NCBI GenBank assembly: GCA_013399115.1 | Contig: VXAA01006070.1 | Span: forward strand, 636,396-700,395 | Length of the DNA: 64,000 nt | Source of the DNA: Anseranas semipalmata | Taxonomy: Eukaryota; Chordata; Aves; Anseriformes; Anseranatidae | Direction of reading: 5' to 3' | Part shown: positions 1-11,904 of the stretch, piece by piece | How the letters are laid out: each line of letters begins with the position of its first letter | Position numbering within the stretch: position 1 is the stretch's first letter | Notes under the pieces: model-generated | The model's input: only the letters and a program-made list of their open reading frames with translations | The model's database searches: none | Told to the model about the DNA's origin: nothing | Position numbers and translations under genes: made by a program

Positions 1-776
1 ATTATTAGTAATAACTATGTATATTGCAGTATCTCATCACCAGAGGCCCCAAATGAGGTCAGTTGTGCTGAGCACAGAACACTGTTAAAAGCAAATCTGC
101 CATAACATTTGGGCATCTGAATCTGGAATAAATGCGGCCTGCACAAGTCACTTTATAAACAAGTGAAAATAAGTACCGACAATTCAACAGACAAATGCAA
201 GGAAACATCTTTATCAGATACACAGCAACAAACAAAGGCTCATTGCTCCCCATAAGCCATATCAAACCAGACTTTTCATTTTCCAGTAATAAACACTGAG
301 CATTTCCAAATTAATTGATTTCCCCTTAAGTTTTCCCTCCCATTTCTAATACTGATGGTTTACATTCAGAGGCAGAAGAGGCTATTCAGACCTGCATGCA
401 GATCAGCTAAGATGGAGCAGCTCTTGCTCTTTTTTTTTTTCTTGTTTTACACTCTCAACAAATGAAATCAGTATCAGATCCACATTTATAGAAGTATGTC
501 TTCCTACCTCATGTGCTTGTTCCTGTGTCAAGAAATTTAGAGCTAGGCATTGGGAAAATAATCATGGTCCCAGAGTTTTTTAATATAAATGGAACTTCTG
601 TGTCATTTTTACTTCTAATTTACATTAAAACCATGAATTCGGGGAGCTGCAGAGCCAAACAACACAGCATTAAAAACGTAACAACCATAAGACTCTCACT
701 GCTGTTTATTTAGGGGAGAAATAAATCAACTTTTTCTCAGCAGAACCACATGAAAAGAAAATAAGCGTCTACTCAC
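1..776 (-). other. MDGA2: Intron after the Ig5 exon (partial)
   Basis: This is intron sequence, beginning on the minus strand with the donor GTGAGT at 776-771. The next exon, expected to encode Ig6, is outside the window. The stretch holds an 11-base T run at 430-440 and a possible ancient repeat near its left end. Nothing else is recognised. Confidence 0.85.
30..115 (-). repeat. Possible ancient amniote interspersed repeat (L2/L3/MIR-like end)
   Basis: The stretch with GAGGCCCCAAATGAG followed by TTGTGCTGAGCAC loosely resembles, in reverse orientation, the widespread amniote repeat end usually written as TGTACAGCGCCTAGCACAATGGGGCCC. Divergence is high. This is recognition by eye, and a RepeatMasker run would be needed to confirm it. 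Confidence 0.25.
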
Positions 777-1070
777 ACTGCACGATGAGCTGTACCAAAG
801 CTTCTCTGGGTTTCACATTAAACCCATTGTACTGACTGGTCTGGCACCTGTAGGTTCCCGTCATCTCCCTGGACACGTTCACGATCCTCAGGATGCCGTC
901 GTAGCTCTCTGTCTGCATCGCCCCATCTGGCATTGCGACCTCCTTGTCTGCTCGGGACCACAGAATGATGGGTTTGGGCTTCCCTGTCACCTGGCACTGC
1001 AGCTCGATCGTGTCCCCTTCCCGGGTGACCAGGGGGGACTTTTCTTGAGGAACAGTCAAATTGGGTGGGA
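777..1070 (-). CDS. MDGA2: MDGA2 exon encoding immunoglobulin domain 5
   Basis: This 294-base exon encodes the fifth Ig domain of MDGA2, which sits outside the cell on the neuronal surface as part of the extended Ig array. The acceptor is a pyrimidine-rich tract ending TTTGAAG at 1071. The donor is CAGT/GTGAGT, with exon end at 777. Both flanking introns are phase 1, so the exon encodes 98 residues with the first and last codons split. The Ig hallmarks are visible: Cys26 in ELQCQV, Trp38 in ILWSR, and Tyr74 and Cys76 in GTYRCQTS. There are two N-glycosylation sequons, NLT at residue 4 and NVS at residue 65. The exon is open throughout with no frameshift. The final T joins the next exon, probably to make a tyrosine. 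The wording of the peptide fits MDGA2. Confidence 0.95.
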
Positions 1071-2723
1071 CTTCAAAGGAGAAAAAGAGACAGTTCGACA
1101 ATTAGCATTACAGAAATATCAGCTGGCTTTCTTGCTTATACAGTTGTAATTATATATCAAGAAATAATTTATACACATAGAGCAATGCATATTGATTACA
1201 TATATCAGGAGACTGTGCAATCCTACTCTATTTATGAGGCAAAGTGCTCAGCTGCCTGAAGTAGTTAAAATAAGATTTAACCGCCCCAGCTACGAAACTT
1301 GCTCACTGCCATGTGTGTGCCCAACGTGCCAAAATGCTGTACCAGCGTTCATCAGTCCCCTGGCTGCAACTAGCCCTTTATCACCACTAGTTATGGCTTT
1401 CCTTTTTATGGGTATTTGCAACTAAAACCACTTTTTTTTTTTTTTTTAATAACAGACTGGCTGCCGATTTTATCCAGCTCATAGCGGCCACGCAGAGGAA
1501 GGACCGTGCCAATTCAGAAATCAGCTCAGAATTCAGAGCCTGAAAGCAAAAGGCAGTTGGCGTGTTTCTATCACAGGAGGCTCGTTACAGTGGTATTTTT
1601 TCAGAGATTTGCGTTAACAAATGTGGAAGGAATATGCGAGGAAGTGCGTCCCACGGGAGTTAGGTAACCCTGCGAGCCGAACACTTGGAGCCGCCGTGCT
1701 GAAGGACCCATCCTTCCCGCTCTCTGCAGCCTTGCAAGAGCAGGACTTTCCAATTGCCAGCAGCGACTCTGAATTATCACTCACGGCTTTGAATGACCAG
1801 CCCTCGGCAGCCAGGAGAAGGCCTTGCTCACCACAGGAGAGACATTGCTGTGCAGGGTGCTTGATCAGAACAGAAATTGCTTGTCACCCCTTGCAAAGCC
1901 ACCAGTGTTTGTGTGCCAGGCATCCCAATGAGTTTGCACCGTTGGTCCCATCAGAGGCAGATCCTCTGCCGCTGTGTTTTAGGTGACTGCGTTTGATAAT
2001 TACAAAGTGCTGCAAGCTCCACAGGCCTGATGAGAACAGTTTTGCCAGGTCCAATTATCGTTACCATCTCATCATACCTATATTGGTTTTATGTCCAATT
2101 TCCTACTCTCTTTTAGCACAACGCAAATGAAAGCGCCGACTCTGAAGTTGTTCGTGATCTCCAGATCACACACGTTGCCTTTGGCTGCACGGGCTGCAAC
2201 GTGGTGGGTGAAGATATGAAAAAGCTGATTTGAACACTGCCTTCTCTCCATTTCCTTTTGTGCCTTCTGAAAAGTTGGCTGCTCTTATGGGTCTTCTGTC
2301 CCGAATCACTTGGAGAGCCGCTTGTTTTAAAGCCAGTCCCTCCTAGCAGCATCCCCTCCCACTCCGTCCTGCCCTCAAGCACCTTGTCTGAATGCCAGGA
2401 CCGACAAAACGCAGCCTGCACCAGAACTCCTGCCTGCAGGTAAAATAACCAAAGGCTATTCCCAGGCCTCCAGAGACAGAAACAACAGGCTTGTATCAGT
2501 GAGAAACAGCTCCCCTGGAGAAACAGATCTACCCCACATCTATGGGCCCGAGAAAGCCACTAGGAATCAGAGGTTGAATCAGATGCTGTTTTCAGCTGTT
2601 TTGAAGGTCTTAATAACTCCATTTGAATCTGATGGGACATGCAATAGTGGAAATAACTTTTTCCACAGGAGGGTAAAGGAGAAATTATCTTATATGTTAA
2701 AAAATAAAAAAAAGTAAATAAAA

Positions 2724-2803
2724 ATATAGAAAAATAGAAAAATAGAAAAATAGAAAAATAGAAAAATAGAAAAATAGAAAAATAGAAAAATAGAAAAATA
2801 GAA
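2724..2803. repeat. Perfect octamer tandem array, (TAGAAAAA)n
   Basis: The eight-base unit TAGAAAAA repeats with the G falling exactly every eight bases from 2729 to 2801, giving nine uninterrupted periods. It is flanked on the left by an A-rich stretch. It is a short tandem repeat within an intron. It also explains the low-complexity open frame rich in Phe, Leu and Tyr on the opposite strand. Confidence 0.95.
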
Positions 2804-5704
2804 AGACTGCTTAATTAAACATTCCCAAGATCCATTATTATTTTTCACATACGTCTGTATGTGCAGTAGCAGGCCCTGAGCACAGGCCAGTGCCCAGGAG
2901 CCCTGGATCACTTGGAGAGAGCCCACAGGAGAGCCACCATGCAGATGCCCAAAAGCCCCCAGGGAGGAAGAGGTGCAGGACACAAGATGGCCAACCCCAG
3001 CGAAGGGAGGTACAAAGCCATGAAAGCAGTCTTGTCAGAGCTCTACCAGAAGTCTCAGAAAAAAAAAGAGAGGGAAAAGGATGATGAAGGCAGCGAGGGA
3101 TGGGACAGAAGCAACATGTCCTGGAGCTTTCTGAATTAGACCTGGTGGCAGTAGTTTTTACCTTCCTGCAGATCCTCCCACGCCAACTGTCTCAGGAAGA
3201 GAAGGCGTAGCACGATATTCCCAGGCCATACAACTCGCACGGCGGGCTCCATGTGGTGCAGACGCAGCCCGCGCCTTGGTGGGGAAGGCATTTCTCAGAG
3301 CTAAGCGGGAGGCGCAGGTGCGGGAGCTGCCAGCAGGCATGGTGCTGGCCATCGCTGTGGTGATGGGACCGCACGCCCGCGAGGCCTCCACCTGCTCTGC
3401 ACAAGGCCCCTGTGCAAGAGCCGAGGGAGCTCCTCCAGAAGAGGAGCTGCTTGGCTGTACCAGCTTGGGCTCACGTAACAATGAGCACAGCCAGCACTCA
3501 GACAAGCGCTGCTTTGTGGTTCTCCGAGCTACTCTGACCATGCTTCTCCCCCAGCGTGCCCTTCCCTCACCTTTATTGCTACCTCCCATGCTTTTGCAGC
3601 AAAATACATAGTACTTGTGCTGGACCTGCATCAGCCGGCTGCTTGTGGTGGGACTCCTCCACCTCCTCTCCTGAAAGCAACCACATCAAATAGGTACTGA
3701 AAGGCCACTTCCTAAAGCAATGATCTATTGAAGCAGAGGCTACACTGGGAAAAAGTTCCTGTTCTGAGAAGGAAAATACAGTTTAAAGAGGTTTGAAAGC
3801 ACACTGTGCACTGCCTCCCCGCAGGCAAGAAGGAGCCTCCTTCTGAACATTTTCCCAGCTCACCTGGCTTGTGGCTTCTCAGCTCAGCTCAAATACAACA
3901 CTCTCCTGTCCAGGTCACCCTTAAAACGTTTACTTTGCCCTTTCCCCTCTGGGCAGTGAATCTCCTCCCTGCTGTGAGTGCGCTGCGAGCAAAGCACGTC
4001 CCAGTTTGTACGGATGTTGCAGGCCCCCTCCTTAGCTCTTCTCTTGCTCCCTGCCCCTCCAGGCCCATCTAGACCTATTTCTGGACACGTTACGCTGGCA
4101 GCACGTTCCAGACTCCATCCTTTCCAGACTGCCACGGGAACAACAGGTCTGCAACACAAAATCATGCCCTGTCTTAGCCTCAAATCACATACCAGGGCAA
4201 GGGCTGTAACTTCTCATCTCAGGTGCTGGGCCAGGAGCAAGGCTTGGCACAGCGAGCGCTCCGGTGCAAACGCTGCCTCTGAAGGCAATGCACGCCAGAA
4301 GATCAAAAAAGAGAGAGGAGGCAGCAAGGTCAGCTTCACGTGTGGAGGCTGACCAAATCCCAGAAACAGGAATGGGATACAAATAGGTTGAGGAGCTGTT
4401 TCCCAGATATCTACAACGTTCTGGTTTAAGAAACTCCTTCATTAGGCTTGTCACTGTGAGCTGGGAGGAGTAAATAGCCAGGTTTAACGTGTCCATGAGG
4501 TGGACCTAGAGAGGAAGGAGGACAGAGGTTTATCAGTGCAACCAGGGGCTCCTGAAAACTTGATTCCCGCACGGCTGCACTGCGTGGGCATCGAAAGGAG
4601 ACAGCCTTGAGCTCCGGCTGCAGAACCCTGCCAAATGCAAGAAACAGAATCTGACGATTAGAGACGGGTGAAGTTCAGAAATTTGGACACTCAGAGCAAA
4701 CTGTGACTCATATAAGGAAGAGACCAGGAAGAGACTGCTTCACACGGTCACACATAGCTTCTGGTGTTTGAGAGAGAGGAGAGTGAATGGCACAGGACAT
4801 GGGTCTTTGGGGTGGGGAAACATGATGCATGCAAAAAAGGTCCTGTGCAACAGTGAGCAGGTCATTCACCCTCTCTTTAACTGTTTCCTTTCTGGAAAGC
4901 AGATGACAGTACTGCAAAAACTGCACACTGACAAGATAAATATCATAGACTACGAGGTTTGCAGGCAGGCTGATAAGATCGGCTGTATCAGTACCTCAGA
5001 TGGAACGATACCTCAAAATAACCTGACTCCTCCTGTGGCATTTTGCAACACAACCAGTATCCGTCATGCTGTAAGCCAGCCAATATATTATTATGGCTTA
5101 CTGTATTTATTAATATTCTTGTTACTGGAAGCAGAGGAGAGAGGAGGAACAAGGCCACTTATTAAAACAAATCATTTCAGGGGCAGTGCTATAAATCAGC
5201 AGCCTGGTTGCAGCTTTCACGTATGACACTTCACTGACAGCGCCCAGGACAGCGAGCTCCCAGGGGTGCTCCCTGCCCCACCGCAGCAGTTGTGGCTGCA
5301 GGTCCCCCTGCTCGCGTGTTGATTCTCTGCTGTCTCATTAGGAGGAAGCTCAGAACCAAATCTTCACTCAGGAAGGGGTTTGAGTAGGCTTTCCCTTTTT
5401 ATACCCATCTATTTATTTTCACAAACTTGCAGGTACTTAATTATCTCCGAGATCTTTATTCTGCTGTCAAACTTGGCTTAAACTATCTACAGGGTCAAAA
5501 AATAAGGGGGGTGCAGGGCTGTGACATGCCGACTGACAGGCACTGGCAGCCTGATCGCGTATGACTTGTTTCCACAAGCAATAAAGCCTAAAAAAAGAAG
5601 TCATAAAAGAAACTCAAATCAATTCAATGCCCACAGAGAAAGAAGGAGGGGAGAAATAAAATAAAAAAAAGATGGCGAGAGCTACACAATTGAGGAGAAA
5701 GCAG

Positions 5705-6035
5705 CCATGTGAAGTTTTGCTCCCCTGAGTGCGACCCCAGACCCGGGGGGTGCCAGGGGCAGGGGCCAGGCAGCTGAGCTGGCTGCGGGGAGGGACCCGG
5801 CGAGGGTGCACGAGCACGGGCACGGGAGCAAGGATGTGCAAGCAAGGGCGCAGGAACAAGGGTGCAGGAGCAAGCAGAGGTGCCACGCAGGTGATCGGGG
5901 CTGCCAGCTGTGCCGGGCGCTGCTGGCTGTGCCAGCCTCCCTCTCCCGGCAGGTGCTGCTGTGGCACAAGCAGAGCCTGGGAGGGACCCGGCCCTCGGCT
6001 GAGGCATCAGCACGTCTCCTGCAGCACCAGCTAGA
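5705..6035. other. GC-rich, CpG-dense intronic patch
   Basis: About 330 bases are strongly GC-rich, with roughly 17 CpG dinucleotides counted by eye, in an otherwise AT-rich and CpG-poor intron. The middle part (about 5800-5880) is a degenerate repeat of GAGCACGGG and GTGCAGGAGCAAG-like units. Open frames on both strands here are compositional and show no domain. It could be a small CpG island, or the remains of a GC-rich minisatellite. No promoter motif is clear. Confidence 0.5.
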
Positions 6036-6420
6036 GTCTGCTGCAAATAAAGGTCAATTCTGTTCCTGCTCGCGCAGAATAGTAAATTGGCTATACCCTA
6101 TATCTGAAACAACAAACATCACCTTATTCGTGCAGCAAGTGGCTTAAAAAATAAGTTAATACTCTTAGGGCTTAAACCTGTTTCCTAAAGCAGAGGGTTA
6201 TCGCTTGAGAAACGAAAGTGTTAGTTACACTAAAGTAGCACCTAGTTTAAAAACGCACGCTGTTATCCTTTGGAGCTGGCAGAGGCACACACATCAGAGA
6301 GCTACTGCTGATATATGTCCACTTCTGGCTTTTAAATAAAATGGTCTGAGACAACCTTTGCTTCTGAAAGTCGCTGACTCACCAAAGGTCAGATGGCAGA
6401 AGTATCGCTGTATTCTTCTC

Positions 6421-6421
<1 letters not shown>

Positions 6422-6447
<26 letters not shown>
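6422..6447. repeat. Poly-T tract, 26 bases
   Basis: This is an uninterrupted run of 26 T followed by AAATTTTAA. Read on the minus strand it is poly-A. No retrocopied gene or CR1 body is recognised next to it, so it is recorded as a simple repeat. Confidence 0.95.
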
Positions 6448-6454
<7 letters not shown>

Positions 6455-7139
6455 AACTGCTCCCCAGGCAGACATGTCTGTCTGTTACCAGGGATCAGAA
6501 AGCAGGCTAACCCCTTCAGTTTGATCTCCTGGGGTGGTTCTAATGCAATCCCGTAGGATCCTTGATCCAGCAGTCACAGGCTATAGGAACACAGGGACAG
6601 GACTAAAATAGTTTTTTCGAAGAAAAAGACGAAATATATACACTTGATATATTTACTCAAATATAGACAAAAAAATCTAGTAGACAAAATCTAGTTGTAT
6701 TCTAATCTAGATCTTTGAAATCCTGATAAACCCAGTTACTGTCCCTATTTTAAACCTTCTGATAGCTTAATTAACTGCCCTGTGATTGCACAAAGAAGGG
6801 AAGGCAGAAGCAAGAACTTGCTTACAAGAAATCATTTGAAGATGCAGAAGACAGCAAATGTGAGAAGATCAAGAGGGCCTTAGAGTGAGGACCCAAAGGC
6901 AGACTTGGGGAGGGACAGATTTTCACTGAGTGCTTCACTGGGGACTACAGAGGTGATGTAGGGGTTACCCTCATTATTGTGCTTCCTTGGGTGCCTCAGA
7001 AAAGCAGAAGGGAAACGCTGAGGCAATGACTGTCAGCCTAACCAGTGATGGGGAGCTGGTGGCTCCTTGTGGTTGTAGGAGTTGTGGGCTAGAGTGATTG
7101 GGATGCTTAAAATGCACTAATGGTAATAACTAGTAATTA

Positions 7140-7330
7140 CAGGGTAAAGCAAAGCAAAGGAGGGTTTGAGCTGCATATCAAGAAATAATCCATACTGGAG
7201 ATTACTCAGAGATAATCTCTCAAAAGAAGTGTTGGAAGTCACATTGTTCAAGTAATTTAAAACCAGCCTGGATAACCAATATTGAAGAATCTACACTGTA
7301 CTGGCTAGGAGATAGAGGTGAAATTATTTG
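7140..7330 (+). repeat. Possible ancient CR1/L3-type LINE 3' end
   Basis: The interval contains wording typical of old amniote LINE tails, such as AGAAGTGTTGGAAGTCAC followed by TTTAAAACCAGCCTGGATAA. The CR1 family has a comparable 'aaaccagactggat' segment near its 3' end. Divergence is high and the limits are approximate. Confidence 0.35.
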
Positions 7331-10300
7331 CATATCCTCCTTCTCCAATATTTATGAATTTGAAGGTCTGAATCTCTAATATTAATCATCCTCTGCAAGG
7401 CACATGCATTTCAGTCCCTGTCCATGATTCATACTCCTTGTTTGATGGAGGGGTTTTGCAAGACAGGTAGGAAGGACAGAGGGAGCTTTGGTGTAGGAAG
7501 CCAAGCTGGTACACAAGATGTATTTGAGCAAGATCATTAGCCTTTGCAGGGCAGCAAGTGACAATTATTCAGATTGTCAAGACATCTCTGTAGACAGAGA
7601 AAAAAAACTGCTCAGTCTGCCCTTAACATACATTTCTTTTAAAAGAAGTGTTTGGGGAAAACCAGGAAGCAATGCTGAGAGGCAGAGGTGAGCAAAGAAG
7701 AGCCCTGGGGGAGACTGCTGAGCTAGCCAAGTGGCCAGCAAACAACCCAAGTCAAGGCAAGTTGCTTCAACCTCTCCATGGCCTTTCATCACTGTGAAAG
7801 AGGATCCACCTAGTTACTCACGTGGAAGGCAAACTGAGAGACCTGCGAGGAAATCGTGCCTTCATTTCACGGTTGCTTTCTCTTCTTGTTGTTTCGGTTG
7901 CCTGTGTTCTGTCCTGTACATACTCAAGGGAGAAGAGAAAGCACCACAGCCCACACTTTCTTGGGCACAAGCCACTTCTAACTGCAAGTGAAGACATGAG
8001 CAGCAACCACAGATTTCATGGTGGAGCTTGTACAAAAGATTTGTTTAGACAGTAAAATAATTCCAGAATCAATACTCAACTCAGCACATTTCTAATACCT
8101 TAAAACACCATACCTTAGTCTGCAGTCAGATTCTGAAGAGGCACTTTTTAAACCTAGACCACACACAGCCAGCATCAAATTAGCCAAAATTAGTTCTCAG
8201 CGATCTCGCAGGAGTCATGCTGAGGAGCCCTGTGAGCCACACGCAAGGCGAAATGAGCTGACCTCTGCAGCCCTCCGAGAAGAACGAGGAGACTCTGCCA
8301 TACACAGCTGCTAAGGAGGGTGCCTGCTCCCAGAAACCGAGCTGAAGCAAACACGCAATGGGTGAGCACATCCCACAGAAATCGGATGTCCCGGGGGAAC
8401 CAGGAGCTGCTGCTGCGAGGCACAGAAACGCCGATGGAGAGGCAGGCAGCCCGCAGGAGCACGCAGCTTGGCCGCCCGTGCTGCACGCTGTGCTACGGGA
8501 AGGGACAGCGGCTCCCAGAGATAAAATTCAAAAGAAAAATCTCTGCACATTAAGTACTAAAATAGAACTATGAAAGAAAAGCTTTTTAACAAAATCTGGC
8601 ATTTATCTGTCCCTTCTGTTCACCTATTCCCTTCAAAGATAAACTCCAAAGATAATGGCCCACAAAAATAATCAATTTACTGCAATAATGAAACGTCTGC
8701 CTATTTTCTGGTAGTACCCCTGAAATGTCTCAGGGCTGCCCATGAATGATCACTCTGGACAGTGCTTAAGGTTTACAAATATCTTAATTAGACCACTAAT
8801 TATCTCACAGAAAGCATTTTTCATTATGCAAAGAGGCTGTACTTTGATTTTAATAAACATTTAGAACTAAAATGAAGGTCTTTTATGTATCATCAAAGGA
8901 GGAGCAAGATGACCAGAGGACACACACTTCACAAACAGATCAAGGCCACATGTTCTAATACATCAGCCTGGACATTTAATTAATCATTATTTAATAGCCG
9001 ATTAGTTTAACAGGGAAGCCCTCTCATCTGCAGGGCAGATACATGGCCTCACATATAGTAGTTCCTCAGGAATTACTCTGTTCATCTCTGGAAGCACTTA
9101 TGCAAAACAAAATCAGTCTATTGGCATGACTACCCGGGGTGGTACACACTCAACACATCTTCAGACTCACCCAGAGATGAAGAACTGGGATGACAGATTT
9201 ACCATGTAGAATATCTAATTGTACCCACACTGGGTAGGACTGAAACAGGAGAAAGAACTCTCTTAGGAGAAGAAAGGTCACTGTTACCTGCCGCCTCAAA
9301 GCATCAGCCATTTCCTCCACCCAGCCCTTCTAACAGCAATTCTGAGCAGTGTAGCCAGAGAATAAAGTAAAATAACCCCCGTGAAAGAGCAACTCACTTC
9401 ACTGCACAATGCTGCCTCCAGGGGGAAGATGAGAAGAGAATAAGCCAGCAGTGACAGATGTTACATCTCTTACTGTACTGATACTGAATTTAGGGGGATG
9501 AAGACAGCATAAGAGTCCACACCGAACACAGCAGAACATACATGACCTAAAGCCTTATTTTTCCTTCTTTGAATATCATATTTAAGGCAGAGAAAAAGAT
9601 CACATACAAAGACTAACACACTCTTCTGATGCACCTCTCTTTTTTGGTTATCTTGAGACCATTTTACGTATATTTTTGTTGCTGTATTAACAGCCCTCAG
9701 ATCCCCCACGACATGCACGCACAGAAAAGCCATCCTGTCTTTCAATAACATTTGCCCAGGGTTGGTTTTATGGATGACAGGGCTTTTATAGGGCAAGGAT
9801 ACAACATTTGAGTCTTCATTTCTGCTATTCAGTGACCTACTTTACAGACATGTAGTGGGGAGACTTCTAGGGGATTACTTCAGGTCCATTTATACAAGGT
9901 ACTCATACGGCTTTCCTGCTGAAAGTACAAAATATCAAGGGGAAAACATTCCTGCTAAAGAAGGGTAACACCAAGTATGCCAAGAGGCTGACGCACCCCT
10001 TGGACTGCCAAACGTCCCTTTCCAATCTGCTGGAGGCAGAGGGGACCTAACTGTCTCCTTCCTTCCTCGGGAGGTGACGCAGCCTCTCCTGCCTGGCTTT
10101 GTGGCTCCAGGAGGAACCTCGTGGATGTCAGGAAGAGACAGTTCTCCCTGAGACCAGAAAGCAGACACACAGCACGGTATTTAGTACATCCAAGCAAGTC
10201 CTGGCATTTGGAAAACGTGTTTGTGCTTAGGCCTTATGTTCATAATTACCACAGCAGTAATGATTCTTGATGAATCAGTAATGACCTTCAAATGCACACT

Positions 10301-10894
10301 GAAACTATTTCAGCTTCCACTTAATCAGGTAATGAAGTCACACAAATAGGCAAAATTTCTTTTAAGATGCTAAACAAGGCAAATTCCAAATGCTGGGTTT
10401 TCTTCCCCTCTGTGATTTTCTTGAGTGTTACAGGACAGTGAATTTAAGAGCTGACATAATTCATCACTGCCTGCAGAAATTTTGAAGGGCTTACAGGTAC
10501 AGCCATCTAACGGATGTTTCCAATAAATCCCATCAATTTCCCAACAGAATCCCCAGCAAGTACAGATAATACAGCAGTTACTTTCTGCCAGACGGGAAAT
10601 GCATGACTGCACAAACATCACTGTCCACTTCACCCTAGCAAGCAGACAGCAGAGTTTGCATGCAGTTGCTATCCATCATGCAAACTCAGCACTTACCCTA
10701 TAACAATCCTCTCTCTTTGCAACTCAGTTCTTTACCTGTTAGCAAGGTATGCATTAATAAGCCTGAAAAACATGTTCCTTTCAGCCAAGAGACAGGCTGT
10801 TCCCTTGTCCGTGAGTCTGCTGGTTAGTGTTTGTATCCCTGAAGTTTTTATGGGATAATTGAGGTGGGAAGGAAGTCCACAAACCAGCAAAAAG

Positions 10895-11480
10895 CACAGC
10901 CAGGTGTGAGGTCAGACCAGGTTGATCAGGGCTTTATCAGGTATTCAAAACCTTCCAGGATGGAGATCCCATAATGTCTCTGTTGTCTTGCACTTTGCTG
11001 TCCTCAAAGGGAAAAAGTTTCTCCTTAGATCCAGTCTGAACTTCTCGTTTCAGCTCATGCCCATTGTCTCTCACCTTCCCACCACACACGGCACAGAGCC
11101 CAGCTCCACCTCTCAATACCTCCCTTTCCGGCAGGGGACGGCTGCTGTTAGGTGCCCGCAGGGCTGGCTCTTCTCCAGGTCCTGTTCCCCCAGCTGCTCC
11201 TGAAAGGGTGAGGGCTTCAGCCCTGACCATCTCCACAGCCCCTGCTGGACTCATTCCAGTTTACTGAAGCCTCTCCTGTACTGGGGACCCAAAACTGGAC
11301 ACGGTGTCCATTGGCCTCCATTGCTCCCAGGGAGCACCACTGCTCATGTCCCACTCACTGCCTACCGGGACCCCGCAGAGCAGCTCCTCAGCCAGGCAGC
11401 CCCAGCCTGGGCCACTGCAAGGGAACGGCCCTCCCCGGATCTCGCCCTGCACTCCCCACATTGCTCCGGCACAGCTGCTG
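10895..11480 (-). mobile_element. CR1 LINE fragment (3' part), antisense to the + strand
   Basis: Read on the minus strand, the interval follows the 3' third of an older CR1 retrotransposon. On the plus strand this shows as TCAGGTATTCAAAACCTTCC, CAGTCTGAACTTCTC, CTCATGCCCATTGTCTCTCA and later CTGGGGACCCAAAACTGGACAC, which are standard reverse-complement CR1 phrases. The element is heavily mutated and has no intact reading frame. It lies in the same orientation as MDGA2. It probably belongs with the segment at 11905-12490, which carries more 5' CR1 sequence in the same orientation. Confidence 0.7.
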
Positions 11481-11904
11481 TGAAGTTAACTAAAAGGCCA
11501 CAAAACTTTGCAGGATCGTTTCAGGAGTCATCAAGCAGTAGAAATAAATACTTCTGATATATACTTACAAAATTTTGCAAAAAGAAGCAAAATATTTAAG
11601 GATCTCTGAAAAATAAGACACATCCAAAATAAATAACAAATAACAAAATAATAACTAACTAAACTAAATGAAATGAGTTTTTTTCCTCCTGTCTCTCAAG
11701 GTTTATATATGTTTCCATTATGTTTCAGGGTGGGAAACACAGCAAAGGTGAACTGTGTAAACACTGACTGCTTGCTCAATTACACACACGCAAAATTTGA
11801 CTCTGCATCAGTGACCACAACTCTTTGCATCTTATTTTTCAAACACACTTATAGCCCAGTCCACCTCTCCAAACTAGACTTTACCAGTTTAGCTGTAAGG
11901 ATAC

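Noticed and set aside
1621..1986. 121-codon open frame on the plus strand
   Set aside because: The composition is unstructured and no family is recognised. There is nothing in the context to suggest a gene start.
2690..2983. Minus-strand open frame rich in phenylalanine and leucine
   Set aside because: It is produced by translating the TAGAAAAA octamer array and is not a protein gene.
4768..5226. 152-codon open frame on the plus strand
   Set aside because: No recognised domain, no splice or promoter context, and no homologue that I know. AT-rich intronic sequence this long is expected to yield such frames by chance.
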